From Neptunomonas antarctica (GTDB lineage Bacteria; Pseudomonadota; Gammaproteobacteria; Pseudomonadales; Balneatricaceae), in contig NZ_LJSI01000021.1 in the NCBI RefSeq assembly GCF_001305295.1, forward strand, positions 62,001-126,000: a DNA stretch of 64,000 nucleotides, read 5' to 3'. The position numbers and the translations under genes are program-made. The notes beneath the pieces were generated by a model. It was not told the origin of the DNA. It ran no database searches and worked only from the letters and a program-made list of their open reading frames with translations. This document shows positions 34,041 through 43,630 of the stretch, in pieces. How positions within the stretch are numbered: position 1 is the first letter of the stretch; every line of letters begins with the position of its first letter.

Positions 34041-34074
34041 AAAACCCGTACTTGAAAAAGCGCGGGTTTTTTTT
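34041..34074 (+). terminator. Intrinsic terminator after the peroxiredoxin gene
   Basis: AAAACCCG/CGGGTTTT stem with 14-nt loop and further T residues, 17 nt after the stop codon. Confidence 0.85.
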
Positions 34075-34155
34075 GTTCATTTTTTATCAGGCAGTTACGT
34101 GCTCTGGGTTTTCAGATAACTCATGAGCGTAGCGTTTGACGAATATCAGCCAGCA

Positions 34156-34190
34156 AAAAGGGGATAGATCCGACAGGATTATCCCCTTTT
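34156..34190. terminator. Bidirectional terminator downstream of rnt
   Basis: AAAAGGGGATA/TATCCCCTTTT stem, extended inside by ATC/GAT, with A and T runs at both ends. It can end rnt (minus strand) and back up the peroxiredoxin terminator. Confidence 0.8.
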
Positions 34191-34251
34191 CTGTCTCTGG
34201 TATCTGGCCAATAAGGCGCGTGTTTATCGCGTTAATGACGCAGAAAAGAGG

Positions 34252-34908
34252 TTATTCATCATGGTCTTGTAGTGCTAATACCATGTCCCAGCCGCCCAGA
34301 TCTTTCCAGCGGTTAATGATGCCACAAAATAGCTCTGCTGTTTTTTCTGTGTCATATAGCGCCGAATGTGCCAGTCTGGCATCAAATGGAATGCCCGCTA
34401 CTTCGCATGCTTTCGCGAGTACGGTTTGTCCATAAGCTAAACCCGCCAGCGTCGCTGTATCAAACGTTGAAAAAGGGTGAAAAGGATTACGTTTTATGTC
34501 TGCGCGTGATGCTGCTGCGTTAACAAAGCCTTGGTCAAATGATGCGTTGTGTCCTACCAGAATGGCTCGTTTGCATCCATGTGCTTTTACCGCTCTGCGA
34601 ATCGGCGTGAAGATGTGTTCCATTGCATCAATTTCAGGAACCGATTCCCGGTTAGGGTCATACGGGTCGATGCCCGTAAAATCAAGGGCGGCTTTTTCCA
34701 GATTGGCACCTTCAAAAGGTTCAACTTCTGCCATAAAGCTCTGGTCAATAATCAGATACCCTTGTTCATCCATGGTCAGGGTTACCGCCGCAATTTCCAG
34801 AAGTGCATCTGTGCGGGAATTAAAACCAGCCGTTTCTACATCTATTACCACGGGTAGATAACCGCGAAAGCGCTCAGCCATCAACTGAGAGATTATGTTA
34901 TTACTCAA
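34252..34908 (-). CDS. rnt: Ribonuclease T
   Basis: 3'-to-5' exoribonuclease of the DEDDh family that trims tRNA and other stable RNAs. The 218-aa protein shows [20 protein letters not shown] (Exo I, with the DxE pair), [13 protein letters not shown] (Exo II) and [17 protein letters not shown] (Exo III, catalytic His and Asp). The start at 34908 is followed by [19 protein letters not shown], as in the family. AAGGAATC lies upstream on the minus strand. It sits between the peroxiredoxin and motY as in Pseudomonas. Confidence 0.95.
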   Translation of the reverse strand: MSNNIISQLMAERFRGYLPVVIDVETAGFNSRTDALLEIAAVTLTMDEQGYLIIDQSFMAEVEPFEGANLEKAALDFTGIDPYDPNRESVPEIDAMEHIFTPIRRAVKAHGCKRAILVGHNASFDQGFVNAAASRADIKRNPFHPFSTFDTATLAGLAYGQTVLAKACEVAGIPFDARLAHSALYDTEKTAELFCGIINRWKDLGGWDMVLALQDHDE

Positions 34909-35068
34909 AAGGAATCCTTAACAATGACTGCTTGAAATGTTTTTTTATTCAGGACATTCTAGCAGCCTGAATTGTTGTTAGCCAAACAGAAGTGCTACTA
35001 ATAAGCATTAAGCCTTCCCGTCGATATTGATTTGTACGTGGTTTTGCTCTGGGATTATTGTCTGGATT

Positions 35069-35932
35069 ATGAAATTAAGACTTAAGTTATTCTTTTTATT
35101 GATTTTTTTGTGTTCGTCTTCGATGTCTTATGCGCTGACTTTTATGGCAGATATCGATCAGTCTAAATGGAATGTGGAAGCCTCTCAGTTTTTTTGTCGG
35201 CTTGAGCAGGTTGTGCCTTCTTACGGTATAGCCCGGTTTTTTCATGAAGCTGGAGAAAAAGTGGTATTTAAACTAGAGCCAACGCAAAAAGAGAGTATGG
35301 CTGGAGTGGTTAGATTGGTTGCTGAAGCTTCGCCATGGCAGCCTGGAATGGCACCTGAAATCATAGGGACGGTAAAAGTTAAAGCTGATGATAAGCAGAT
35401 CAGCGTGAAATCTGACTATGCAGGTGAAATGCTGATTGCATTGTATCGAGGGATGTCGCCTACTTTTACTATTAATGGTTGGCTTGGATCTGACGAAGTT
35501 TTACGTGTGGCGTTGTCTGCTGCTAATTTTCAAAAATCTTATAACGACTATATTGAATGCGTTGATCGTCTTCTTCCTGTTAATTATAGGCAGGTAGCCA
35601 GAACAGCGGTCTTGTTTCCTCCGGCTCAATGGCGTCTGTCTGATTCGACAAAAGAACGATTGGATTTGATAGTCCAGTATATTAAAGCAGATAACAAGGT
35701 GGCTTCGGTTTATGTTGACGGCCATTCGGATAACGCTGGTCGTCGGTTATTAAACCGTGATCTATCAAAGCAACGTGCGGAAGAGGTGACGCGTTATCTG
35801 GCAGCTCAGGGGCTGGACGAAAAAGTTATTACGACGCGCTATCATGGTGAGCGCTATCCGGTTGTTGCAAATACGTCTGCTTCCAATCGTGCTCGTAATC
35901 GCCGCGTGACGATTCGCCTTGAACGAAATTGA
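35069..35932 (+). CDS. motY: MotY-like sodium-motor flagellar protein (OmpA domain)
   Basis: T-ring component that holds the MotX/PomAB stator of sodium-driven polar flagella. The 287-aa precursor has a signal peptide (KLFFLLIFLCSSSMSYA, cleavage about residue 22), the MotY N-terminal block (FFCRLEQVVPSYGIARFFHEAGE, shown in parts as FFCRLEQVVPSYGIARF and FHEAGE) and a C-terminal OmpA-like peptidoglycan-binding domain (about 160-287, VDGHSDNAGRRLLNRDLSKQ then RNRRVTIRLE). The ATG at 35069 precedes the signal peptide. Position beside rnt and argG agrees with the Pseudomonas order. No other flagellar gene is in the window. Confidence 0.9.
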   Translation: MKLRLKLFFLLIFLCSSSMSYALTFMADIDQSKWNVEASQFFCRLEQVVPSYGIARFFHEAGEKVVFKLEPTQKESMAGVVRLVAEASPWQPGMAPEIIGTVKVKADDKQISVKSDYAGEMLIALYRGMSPTFTINGWLGSDEVLRVALSAANFQKSYNDYIECVDRLLPVNYRQVARTAVLFPPAQWRLSDSTKERLDLIVQYIKADNKVASVYVDGHSDNAGRRLLNRDLSKQRAEEVTRYLAAQGLDEKVITTRYHGERYPVVANTSASNRARNRRVTIRLERN

Positions 35933-35957
35933 TGATGTGTTTCTTCTGTATAAGAGC

Positions 35958-35966
35958 TGCTACAAT
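35958..35966 (+). promoter_or_regulatory. Candidate argG promoter (extended -10)
   Basis: TGCTACAAT fits an extended -10 element (TGN plus TACAAT) without a convincing -35, 69 nt before the argG start. Confidence 0.35.
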
Positions 35967-36034
35967 ATTGCGCTTTAAAATGTTTATTCGATCTGTCGTG
36001 TGAGTGCACGGCAGATATTCAGTGGAGTTGATTG

Positions 36035-37261
36035 ATGTCCGATATTAAAAAAGTAGTACTGGCTTATTCTGGTGGATTGGATACATCGGTTATCGTCCGC
36101 TGGTTGCAGGAAACTTATAATTGCGAAGTCGTTACTTTTACTGCTGACCTTGGTCAGGGCGAAGAAGTAGAGCCCGCGCGTGCTAAAGCGGAAGCATTGG
36201 GCGTAAAAGAAATCTATATTGATGATCTGCGTGAAGAATTCGTACGTGATTTCGTTTTTCCAATGTTCCGTGCTAATACGATTTACGAAGGTGAATACCT
36301 GCTGGGGACTTCAATCGCGCGGCCTTTGATTGCTAAGCGTTTGATTGAAATAGCTAATGAAACAGGCGCTGATGCTATTTCCCATGGGGCAACCGGTAAG
36401 GGTAATGATCAGGTCCGTTTTGAACTGGGTGCTTATGCACTTAAGCCGGGTGTTGCTGTTATTGCGCCATGGCGCGAGTGGGATCTGACGTCGCGTGAAA
36501 CGCTAATGGCATATTGTGAAGAGCATAATATTCCGGTTGATTTCTCAGGCGGTAAGAAAAAATCACCTTACTCTATGGATGCTAACCTGCTTCATATCTC
36601 TTATGAAGGTGGTGTTCTTGAAGAGCCGTGGGCTGAAGCAGAAGAAGATATGTGGCGCTGGACGGTTGCTCCTGAGCAAGCACCTGACGAACCAACCTAT
36701 ATCGAGCTGACCTATGTTAACGGTGATATTACAGCTATTAATGGCGAAGTGTTATCTCCTGCGACGGTTTTAGAAAACCTGAATAAGATAGGTGGTGCTA
36801 ACGGTATCGGTCGTTTGGATATTGTGGAAAACCGTTTTGTCGGTATGAAAGCGCGCGGTTGTTATGAAACACCGGGTGGTACCATCATGATGAAAGCACA
36901 TCGTGCTATCGAATCCATCACACTGGATCGCGAAGCAGCGCATCTGAAAGATGAATTAATGCCACGTTATGCTAAGCTGATTTATAATGGCTTCTGGTGG
37001 TCTGAAGAGCGTAAAATGCTGCAGCAGATGATTGATTATAGCCAGCGTTATGTGAACGGTGATGTTCGCTTGAAGCTGTATAAAGGTAACGTGATCGTTG
37101 TTGGCCGCCGCTCAGACGATAGTTTGTTTGATGAAAGCATTGCCACCTTTGAAGATGATGCTGGCTCATATAATCAGAAAGATGCAGAAGGCTTCATCAA
37201 ACTGAATGCGTTGCGTATGCGTATCGCCTCCAGTAAAGGCCGGAATTTACTTGAAGACTAA
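36035..37261 (+). CDS. argG: Argininosuccinate synthase
   Basis: Joins citrulline and aspartate using ATP in arginine synthesis. The 408-aa protein begins with [16 protein letters not shown], the N-type ATP pyrophosphatase P-loop (residues about 6-21), then [15 protein letters not shown] and the citrulline-binding [17 protein letters not shown] region. The ATG at 36035 has GTGGAG upstream; the TTG one codon earlier is less likely. It is a single-gene unit with its own terminator; the other arg genes nearby are on the minus strand. Confidence 0.97.
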   Translation: MSDIKKVVLAYSGGLDTSVIVRWLQETYNCEVVTFTADLGQGEEVEPARAKAEALGVKEIYIDDLREEFVRDFVFPMFRANTIYEGEYLLGTSIARPLIAKRLIEIANETGADAISHGATGKGNDQVRFELGAYALKPGVAVIAPWREWDLTSRETLMAYCEEHNIPVDFSGGKKKSPYSMDANLLHISYEGGVLEEPWAEAEEDMWRWTVAPEQAPDEPTYIELTYVNGDITAINGEVLSPATVLENLNKIGGANGIGRLDIVENRFVGMKARGCYETPGGTIMMKAHRAIESITLDREAAHLKDELMPRYAKLIYNGFWWSEERKMLQQMIDYSQRYVNGDVRLKLYKGNVIVVGRRSDDSLFDESIATFEDDAGSYNQKDAEGFIKLNALRMRIASSKGRNLLED

Positions 37262-37282
37262 ATATCTAAAGTGAAGGATGAT

Positions 37283-37310
37283 AAAAACCCGCACCTTAGC
37301 GGGTTTTTTT
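37283..37310 (+). terminator. Intrinsic terminator after argG
   Basis: AAAAACCCGC/GCGGGTTTTT perfect 10-bp stem, ACCTTA loop and extra T residues, 21 nt after the stop. Confidence 0.92.
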
Positions 37311-37373
37311 GTATAAAAAGCGTTTTTCTAATAGGCTGATTTGTATTAATTTATTTTCTAAAGATACGAGTGC

Positions 37374-38954
37374 ATGACGAATAGCCGTTTCGGAAAATCT
37401 GTCTTGATTGTCGACTATAAGCTTGATGAATTATCTGGGCTAAGAAATATCGTGTCGGGTTTGGGGTTTGAGAAAATAGAAGCGGCTTCTTCTGTCAATA
37501 TGGCGATGAGTTACCTGAGGGAAGAATCTTTTGATCTTGTGTTGATTGCCTATGATTTGGGTAAAACCGAGAAGAATGGCCTGCAGGTTATTCAAGAAGT
37601 TTATGCAGAAAAGCTACGTCTTTTTCAAACATTATTTTTACTTATTGTCGATGCTGGTCCCTCTTCATTATTAGTGGGTTCACTGGAAAGTGCGCCCAAT
37701 GCTTATATTTCACGCCCTTATGAGCGCGCTAAAATTCAGAATCTTCTGGAAAAACTATTGCGAGTCAAGAAGGCAGTCGTGCGTGTTGATGAATCCATGG
37801 ATAGTGGTGATTGGAATCGCGCGTTAGAATACTGCACTCGATTGATTGATATTTATCCTGGATTGAAAGTTTATCTGGAGCGCCTGCAAGGGATTTGTTT
37901 GCTTGAGTCTGAGCGTTATAGGGATGCGGAAGTACTCTTTGCTGGTCTGGTAACCTCCCGTAAACAGGTATGGGCTCAGGTAGGTCAGGGTATGGCTTAT
38001 TATTTTATGGGCTATCATTCGAAAGCTGTTGATGTCTTGCAGCAAGTCGTAGATCAGCAGCATATCTCTGTTGAGGCTTATACCTGGTTGGCGAGAAGCC
38101 TGCAGGTGTTAGGTAATTTGTCGCAGTCTGTTTTACTGATGCGTAAGGCGGTGATGTTACAGCCTTCTGTGCCGCAGTTGCAGTCTGAAATGGGAAATAT
38201 GGCGGCCTATGCTGAGGATTGGGTGCTGGCTGTTGATGCTTTTCGTGCTGTTATTAAATATTCCCGCTACTCTGTATTCCAGAATCCTGACCACTATTTC
38301 GCGCTTGTGCGGTGTCTTATTGCTCGTTATCAGATTAAAAAAGAAAACCTTGCCGAGTTTGAACTCGAAGCTATAAGAGCCATGGAAGATGTTATCAGAG
38401 ATTTCGTAAGTGATATCAGTGTCCAGTTTCGGGCGCATCTGGTTATCGCTGAATTGCGGGAAGTGTTGGGAAATACTGTTTTGGCGCAAGCAGAATTAAA
38501 ACAAGCACTGGGCCTCTTTGAGCAGTTGCCGGTTGATGAGCAGTGGCGTTGGTTAGATTGGATAGTGGATGCTTCTGAAGGTAAAGTTATAGCGGAGCCT
38601 GTGAAAACCTTAAAATCACAGTTGCTGCATAACGAACATCCAGAGCCTTGGGTCGTGTTAATGAAAAGCGGATTGCAGCAGTATCAGAAGGGTGAGCTTG
38701 AGACGGCATGCGAAAGTTTTCGACAGGCTGATTTTGCACAGGCCGAGTCTGTTGCTGTCGTATTGAATCTTGCTCAGGCGACCCTGGAGCTGAAAGCTAA
38801 GGATAGCAGTGAGCTGTCCATGAGGCACTGGGTTGATTGTCTGGTGCGATTGAATCGTCTGAACTACGGTGCTTTTTCACTAAAGCAGCAAAAGCGTTAT
38901 AAAACGCTGATGCAGCGTTATTCAGCCATTCAAATACAAACAGACACGGGTTAG
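37374..38954 (+). CDS. Receiver-domain protein with tetratricopeptide repeats
   Basis: Protein of 526 aa with an N-terminal CheY-like domain (about 8-130; SVLIVDYKLDELSGL and LVLIAYDLGKTEKNG, with Asp61 as a possible phosphoacceptor) and a long TPR-rich helical remainder (about 135-520, e.g. VYLERLQGICLLESERYRDA and AYTWLARSLQVLGNLSQSV). The usual Lys of the receiver is Arg (ISRPYE) and the Thr/Ser switch is not clear, so phosphorylation may be impaired. Pseudomonas-type bacteria have similar receiver-TPR proteins of unclear role. The type I secretion genes lie next door with the opposite-strand gene between, so a link to secretion is possible but unproven. Confidence 0.85.
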   Translation: MTNSRFGKSVLIVDYKLDELSGLRNIVSGLGFEKIEAASSVNMAMSYLREESFDLVLIAYDLGKTEKNGLQVIQEVYAEKLRLFQTLFLLIVDAGPSSLLVGSLESAPNAYISRPYERAKIQNLLEKLLRVKKAVVRVDESMDSGDWNRALEYCTRLIDIYPGLKVYLERLQGICLLESERYRDAEVLFAGLVTSRKQVWAQVGQGMAYYFMGYHSKAVDVLQQVVDQQHISVEAYTWLARSLQVLGNLSQSVLLMRKAVMLQPSVPQLQSEMGNMAAYAEDWVLAVDAFRAVIKYSRYSVFQNPDHYFALVRCLIARYQIKKENLAEFELEAIRAMEDVIRDFVSDISVQFRAHLVIAELREVLGNTVLAQAELKQALGLFEQLPVDEQWRWLDWIVDASEGKVIAEPVKTLKSQLLHNEHPEPWVVLMKSGLQQYQKGELETACESFRQADFAQAESVAVVLNLAQATLELKAKDSSELSMRHWVDCLVRLNRLNYGAFSLKQQKRYKTLMQRYSAIQIQTDTG

Positions 38955-38955
38955 T

Positions 38956-39318
38956 TTATAGCCAAGACTCATCATCAGAAAGAATGGAGGTGTTTTCATC
39001 CTCGCTTTGTGAATCGTCATCGTCTTTGTTAATCAGTTTACGTGCCAATTTTCGTGTCAGAAGTTTTCTTTGTGCTGCGCTAGGCAAGTCTGTAAAGATA
39101 ATTAAATTTCGGGAAACCATCAGTTCAACGAGATCTTCAACAATTCGAGCAATGTTAGTATCTGATTGATCCAGATAAGCATCGGGTGTCATATCACCAT
39201 TCATCGACAAAAAAGCCATAACTTCCGGATTTTTCAGGTCGACGACCTCCGCCCCTTCTTGAAGTGTTTCTGATAAGCTGGTAATTCTACCAGCGGTATT
39301 ACGAAGTACATATAGCAT
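38956..39318 (-). CDS. Conserved hypothetical acidic protein, 120 aa
   Basis: Similar short proteins in Pseudomonas carry the misleading label tryptophan synthase beta-like; no enzyme motif is present. Seen: MLYVLRNTAGRITSL at the start, a middle NIARIVEDLVELMVSRNLIIFTDLP (given as NIARIVEDLVELMVS and RNLIIFTDLP), a basic RKLLTRKLARKLI stretch, and an acidic Asp/Ser/Glu tail. The stop codon lies 1 nt from the stop of the convergent receiver-TPR gene. It is divergent from the type I secretion operon. Confidence 0.75.
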   Translation of the reverse strand: MLYVLRNTAGRITSLSETLQEGAEVVDLKNPEVMAFLSMNGDMTPDAYLDQSDTNIARIVEDLVELMVSRNLIIFTDLPSAAQRKLLTRKLARKLINKDDDDSQSEDENTSILSDDESWL

Positions 39319-39387
39319 AAATTATTCTACTTTCAGTCACTTGGTTACATGTTAGTATGTAGCCTTTAATGGATATTGGTCAAGAAA

Positions 39388-41508
39388 ATGGATGTAGTAC
39401 AAGACCCTCTTCTCAATTGTTTAGTTCACCTTAGTCAGCAAAACCATCGTCCTATGTCTGCAGATGTTCTGAAAGACGGGTTGCCGCTGGTTAATTATAA
39501 GCTAACACCTAAGTTATTTGTCCGGGCTGCTAAAAGAGCAGGCTTCTCCTCACGAATAGTCAAACGTGATTTATCAGATCTATCGCTTCTGACATTGCCG
39601 GTTGTATTACTGCTTAATAATGATCAGGCCTGTATTCTTCAGGAAGTGGATAAAGAAACAGGTGACGCCATTATTATTCAGCCCGAAAGCGGCGGTGCTC
39701 ACCAGTTGTCTATGGTGGATTTGAAAAATGAATATTCAGGTTGTGCCATTTTTGTGCGTTTGGAATATCGTTTTACAGAAAGGGTTTCTCGCGTATTAGA
39801 CCAGCAAGAAGGGCATTGGTTTTGGGGGACTATTTGGCGCTCAGCAAAAATCTATAGAGATGTGCTGGTTGCTTCATTTCTTATTAATCTATTCGTTCTG
39901 GCTAATCCTCTATTTGTTATGAATGTTTACGATAGAGTGGTGCCTAATAATGCAATAGAAACACTGTGGGTTTTAGGGATTGGTGTTTTTGTTGTTTATA
40001 TGTTTGATTTCGGCCTTAAAATGTTACGTGCTTATTTTATCGAATTGGCAGGTAAAAAAACCGATATATTATTGTCATCAATGCTCTTTGAAAAGGTGAT
40101 GTCATTACAATATGGGTCGATGCCACGTTCAGTAGGGGCTTTTTCAAATAATTTACGTGAATTTGAGAGCATTCGCGTATTTCTTAGTTCTAGTACTAAT
40201 GCTGCTTTGATCGATCTTCCTTTTTCCGTAATTTTTCTTATTGTTATTGCTATGCTGGGTGGCCCACTGGTTATTGTGCCGTTAATTGGGGTCCCTGTTA
40301 TTATTATCTATTCATTGTTTATTACCGGAAAACTGAAGGTAGCCGTAGAGAAAACGTTTGCCTCATCAGCGCAGAAAAATGCAACGCTGGTTGAGTGCCT
40401 TACTGCCATGGAAACAGTGAAAACGCAACGCGCATCATCTGCGCTTCAGCTTCGTTGGGAGCAGGCTGTCGGTTATATTGCGAAGTGGGGATTGCAGGCG
40501 AAAATGCTGTCTGGTTCAGTAATGAATTTTGCAGGATTTGTGACACAGATGTGCTCAGTGTCGCTGGTAATATATGGCGTTTATTTAATTGCTGAACGTG
40601 AATTGTCCATGGGGGCGCTAATTGCCTGCGTTATGCTTTCGGGGCGCGTACTTCAGCCGATGTCTCAGGTGGCAGGTTTAGTCACTAATTTTCATCAATC
40701 GCGAACCGCACTGGAAACTCTCGATAATATTATGAAACTCCCTGACGAGAGGGATAAAGATCGTCAATTTGTACATCGTCCAGAATTAAAAGGGAAAGTC
40801 GAGTTTAAAAATGTGTTTTTTAAGTACCCGGGTGCCGAGCAGGCTTCTTTGGAGAAGGTCTCTTTTACGCTTAAACCTGGAGAGAAAGTGGCGTTGATTG
40901 GACGCATTGGCTCTGGTAAAACCACAATAGAAAAACTGATGATGGCGCTGTATAAACCGGATGAAGGGTCAATCAGGCTGGATGATATAGATCTGAACCA
41001 GATAGACCCTGTCGATCTGCGTAGACATATCGGTTATGTGCCTCAGGATATTATGCTCTTTGATGGCACTGTAAGAGATAACATTGTTATGGGTTCACCC
41101 GAAGTGGGCGATGATGTTCTTTTAGAAGTCGCCGAATTGGCAGGTGTTGGTCAGTTCGTGAATCGTCATCCTTTAGGGTTTGATTTGCCTGTTGGTGAAC
41201 GTGGAGCGGCTCTTTCTGGCGGCCAGCGCCAAGCAGTTGCCATTGCGAGGGCATTGATTCATAAGCCTGCTATTTTGATTTTGGATGAGCCGACTAACTC
41301 GATGGATAATGCGTCCGAAGAGTACATACGTAAGCAGCTTGAATCTTATGGGGAGGGGAGAACCCTTATGCTGGTTACGCATAAAATGTCCCTGCTTTCA
41401 TTAGTTGATCGGATTATCGTCATGGATGGAGGCTTGGTTGTTGCTGACGGACCTAAAGCCGTTGTTCTTGATGCCCTGAAGCAGGGTCGGTTGCATATTC
41501 AACGTTAA
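39388..41508 (+). CDS. Type I secretion ABC transporter (LapB/LssB-type)
   Basis: Inner-membrane ATPase that powers export of a C-terminal-signal protein, often a large adhesin. The 706-aa protein has an N-terminal C39-like domain (about 1-130) without an obvious catalytic dyad, six membrane helices (about 150-430) and a nucleotide-binding domain (about 470-700) with Walker A GRIGSGKTT, Q-loop YVPQD, signature LSGGQRQ, Walker B ILILDEPT and switch VTHK. It resembles LapB/LssB-like exporters of giant adhesins. The ATG at 39388 is chosen over a TTG four codons earlier. HlyD follows after 9 nt. No substrate gene is in the window. Confidence 0.93.
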   Translation: MDVVQDPLLNCLVHLSQQNHRPMSADVLKDGLPLVNYKLTPKLFVRAAKRAGFSSRIVKRDLSDLSLLTLPVVLLLNNDQACILQEVDKETGDAIIIQPESGGAHQLSMVDLKNEYSGCAIFVRLEYRFTERVSRVLDQQEGHWFWGTIWRSAKIYRDVLVASFLINLFVLANPLFVMNVYDRVVPNNAIETLWVLGIGVFVVYMFDFGLKMLRAYFIELAGKKTDILLSSMLFEKVMSLQYGSMPRSVGAFSNNLREFESIRVFLSSSTNAALIDLPFSVIFLIVIAMLGGPLVIVPLIGVPVIIIYSLFITGKLKVAVEKTFASSAQKNATLVECLTAMETVKTQRASSALQLRWEQAVGYIAKWGLQAKMLSGSVMNFAGFVTQMCSVSLVIYGVYLIAERELSMGALIACVMLSGRVLQPMSQVAGLVTNFHQSRTALETLDNIMKLPDERDKDRQFVHRPELKGKVEFKNVFFKYPGAEQASLEKVSFTLKPGEKVALIGRIGSGKTTIEKLMMALYKPDEGSIRLDDIDLNQIDPVDLRRHIGYVPQDIMLFDGTVRDNIVMGSPEVGDDVLLEVAELAGVGQFVNRHPLGFDLPVGERGAALSGGQRQAVAIARALIHKPAILILDEPTNSMDNASEEYIRKQLESYGEGRTLMLVTHKMSLLSLVDRIIVMDGGLVVADGPKAVVLDALKQGRLHIQR

Positions 41509-41517
41509 GGAATCGGT

Positions 41518-42849
41518 ATGAGTCAGAACCAGAAAATATCTCCAGATGATCTACTTTATATGCCCAGTGTGAGCGAAGCGCTTCTGGAGCAAGCACCTAA
41601 AGGTGCCCGAACGCTATTATGGGGTATGGTTGCTTTCATATGTATTGCGATTGCGTGGGCTAATTGGGCTTCACTGGATGAAATAAGCAGGGGCGATGGC
41701 GAAATAATTCCTTCTAAGCAACTGCAGGTTGTGCAGAATCTTGAAGGCGGCATTATTTCAGAAATTTTGGTGTCAGAAGGCGAGCTTGTTGAGAAGGGGC
41801 AAGTTCTGCTACGTATAGATGACACACGCTTTGCTAGCTCGTTTAAAGAAAATAAGGTTCGTGAGCTCGAATTGCTTGCTAAAGCCGCCAGGTTAAAAGC
41901 AGAAGCAGTAGGGAAACCTTTCGTTATTCCTGATGACTTCCCCGATGAATATCGCTCTTTAATTTTACAAGAGCAAAACTTACATACTGCAAGAAAAAAT
42001 GAATTAAACGCCACGTTGGATATCCTGGGGCAGCAGGTTGCTCAAAAACGTCAGGAGTTACGTCAGGCGGAGTCTAAGAAGACTCAACTGTCGCGTAGTT
42101 ATGGGCTGTTAAACCGCGAGGTTACAATCACCCGACCCTTAGTCAGTGAGGGTGTTATTTCTGAGGTTGAGTTTTTGCGCTTGAAGCGTCAGCTGAATGA
42201 TCTTGCTGGTGAGCTTGACGGTATTCGTCTGAGTATTCCGCGAATTGATGCTGCATTAAATGAAACCCAGCAAAAGCTAGCCGAAGCTGAATTACAGTTT
42301 ATTAGTGTTGCCAGAGCAGAGTTAAATGAAGTCTTATCTGAGGCTGCGCGATTAAAAGAGGCGTTGGGAGGTATGCAAGATAAAATCACGCGTACTGAGG
42401 TTCGGTCGCCAGTAAAAGGGACGGTCAAGCAGCTTTTAATTAATACAGTAGAAGGTGTTATTCAGCCGGGTGATGAACTGATTAATATTATTCCCTGGGA
42501 AGATACTTTATTAGTAGAGGCTAAATTAAAACCCTCTGATATTGCTCAGGTAAACACCGGACAAAAAGCTATTATTAAAGTATCGGCATATGATTTTGGC
42601 ATTTACGGTGGTGTTGATGCTAAGGTAATGTTTATCTCGCCAAGTACGGTATTAGATGAAGAGGGAATGCCGCATTATATTGTCCGTTTGAAAACTGATA
42701 GGCCTTATATTGGGAAAGATGAAACTCGTTTGCCGCTTATTAGTGGTATGACCGTCGGAGTCGATATACTCACGGGCAAGAAAACGGTGATGGATTATAT
42801 TCTGAAACCTATTCTTAAGGGTAAAAACCGTGCATTAACAGAACGTTAA
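41518..42849 (+). CDS. HlyD-family periplasmic adaptor of the type I secretion system
   Basis: Membrane-fusion protein of 443 aa linking the ABC exporter to a TolC channel. One N-terminal membrane helix (LLWGMVAFICIAIAWANW, about residues 33-50), a lipoyl/barrel half-motif GGIISEILVSEGELVEKGQ, a long coiled-coil hairpin (about 110-290), and the second half VRSPVKGTVKQLLINTVEGV fit the family. RBS TAAGGA. It is in one operon with the ABC gene; 131 nt separate it from the LuxR-type gene, where a second promoter may lie. Confidence 0.93.
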   Translation: MSQNQKISPDDLLYMPSVSEALLEQAPKGARTLLWGMVAFICIAIAWANWASLDEISRGDGEIIPSKQLQVVQNLEGGIISEILVSEGELVEKGQVLLRIDDTRFASSFKENKVRELELLAKAARLKAEAVGKPFVIPDDFPDEYRSLILQEQNLHTARKNELNATLDILGQQVAQKRQELRQAESKKTQLSRSYGLLNREVTITRPLVSEGVISEVEFLRLKRQLNDLAGELDGIRLSIPRIDAALNETQQKLAEAELQFISVARAELNEVLSEAARLKEALGGMQDKITRTEVRSPVKGTVKQLLINTVEGVIQPGDELINIIPWEDTLLVEAKLKPSDIAQVNTGQKAIIKVSAYDFGIYGGVDAKVMFISPSTVLDEEGMPHYIVRLKTDRPYIGKDETRLPLISGMTVGVDILTGKKTVMDYILKPILKGKNRALTER

Positions 42850-42981
42850 GTTACATAGTGCTAATGTTTTTGGCTGTGTACTTACATTCCGTAATATAAA
42901 TAGGGCGCTATAAAATGGCAAATTTAGTTTTTTCAACTATATTGCTGGAATGATGATAGTTGTAATTAATGGAATATTAAA

Positions 42982-43605
42982 ATGAAGCTGTACATTGTTT
43001 CTGACAATAAGGAAGTTAAATCACGCTGGGCTAGTTTCGCGGGGGATAATTCAATTGAAATTATTGACGCTGATCAGTTATTATTGCAAAAAATTGATGT
43101 TAAAGGCTGTGGCCTGATTCATGTTAATTCAATAAAAAGCAATATTTTAGATTTAGTTTGTTCGCAACAAATGAATGTCCAATGGATTGCATTAACTGAT
43201 AACCCTAATGATGCTGAGGGACTTGGTTTTTTACAGCAAGGATTTCGCGGCTATATTAATACCTATGTAACCGCATCGATATTTCGTGAGCTTCTTGAAG
43301 TGATAAGGAGGCGCGATATTTGGGCTGGACCCTCTATTACTCAGATGTTACTAAAACAGTTTTTAGTGAGCCCTGATCGGGTAGCCGCTGCGCCGTTAAC
43401 ATTAGATTGTGAAGAATACAGTTTTACGACAAGAGAAGAAGAGGTGCTCGATTCTCTTATCACTGGTGCTTCGAATAAAGAGATTGCACGAAAGCTGGGC
43501 ATTACCGAACGAACAGTAAAAGCGCATGTAGCGTCGCTTTTAAGTAAAACAGATACAAAAGACCGTCTGTTGTTAATTCTTAAATTAGCACAGCAAACGG
43601 TATAA
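42982..43605 (+). CDS. LuxR-family regulator with degenerate receiver domain
   Basis: Protein of 207 aa with a receiver-like N-terminal domain (about 1-120) and a C-terminal LuxR helix-turn-helix (about 143-205; FTTREEEVLDSLITGASNKE then IARKLGITERTVKAHVASLL). The receiver has lost key residues: the phosphoacceptor position reads LIHVNS (Asn, not Asp), and the usual Lys region reads INTYV. It is therefore probably phosphorylation-independent, like CsgD-type regulators of biofilm genes. Lying between hlyD and tolC genes, it likely controls the secretion operon or its missing substrate. Confidence 0.88.
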   Translation: MKLYIVSDNKEVKSRWASFAGDNSIEIIDADQLLLQKIDVKGCGLIHVNSIKSNILDLVCSQQMNVQWIALTDNPNDAEGLGFLQQGFRGYINTYVTASIFRELLEVIRRRDIWAGPSITQMLLKQFLVSPDRVAAAPLTLDCEEYSFTTREEEVLDSLITGASNKEIARKLGITERTVKAHVASLLSKTDTKDRLLLILKLAQQTV

Positions 43606-43630
43606 TCATCAATTATCAGGAGACCTAGCG

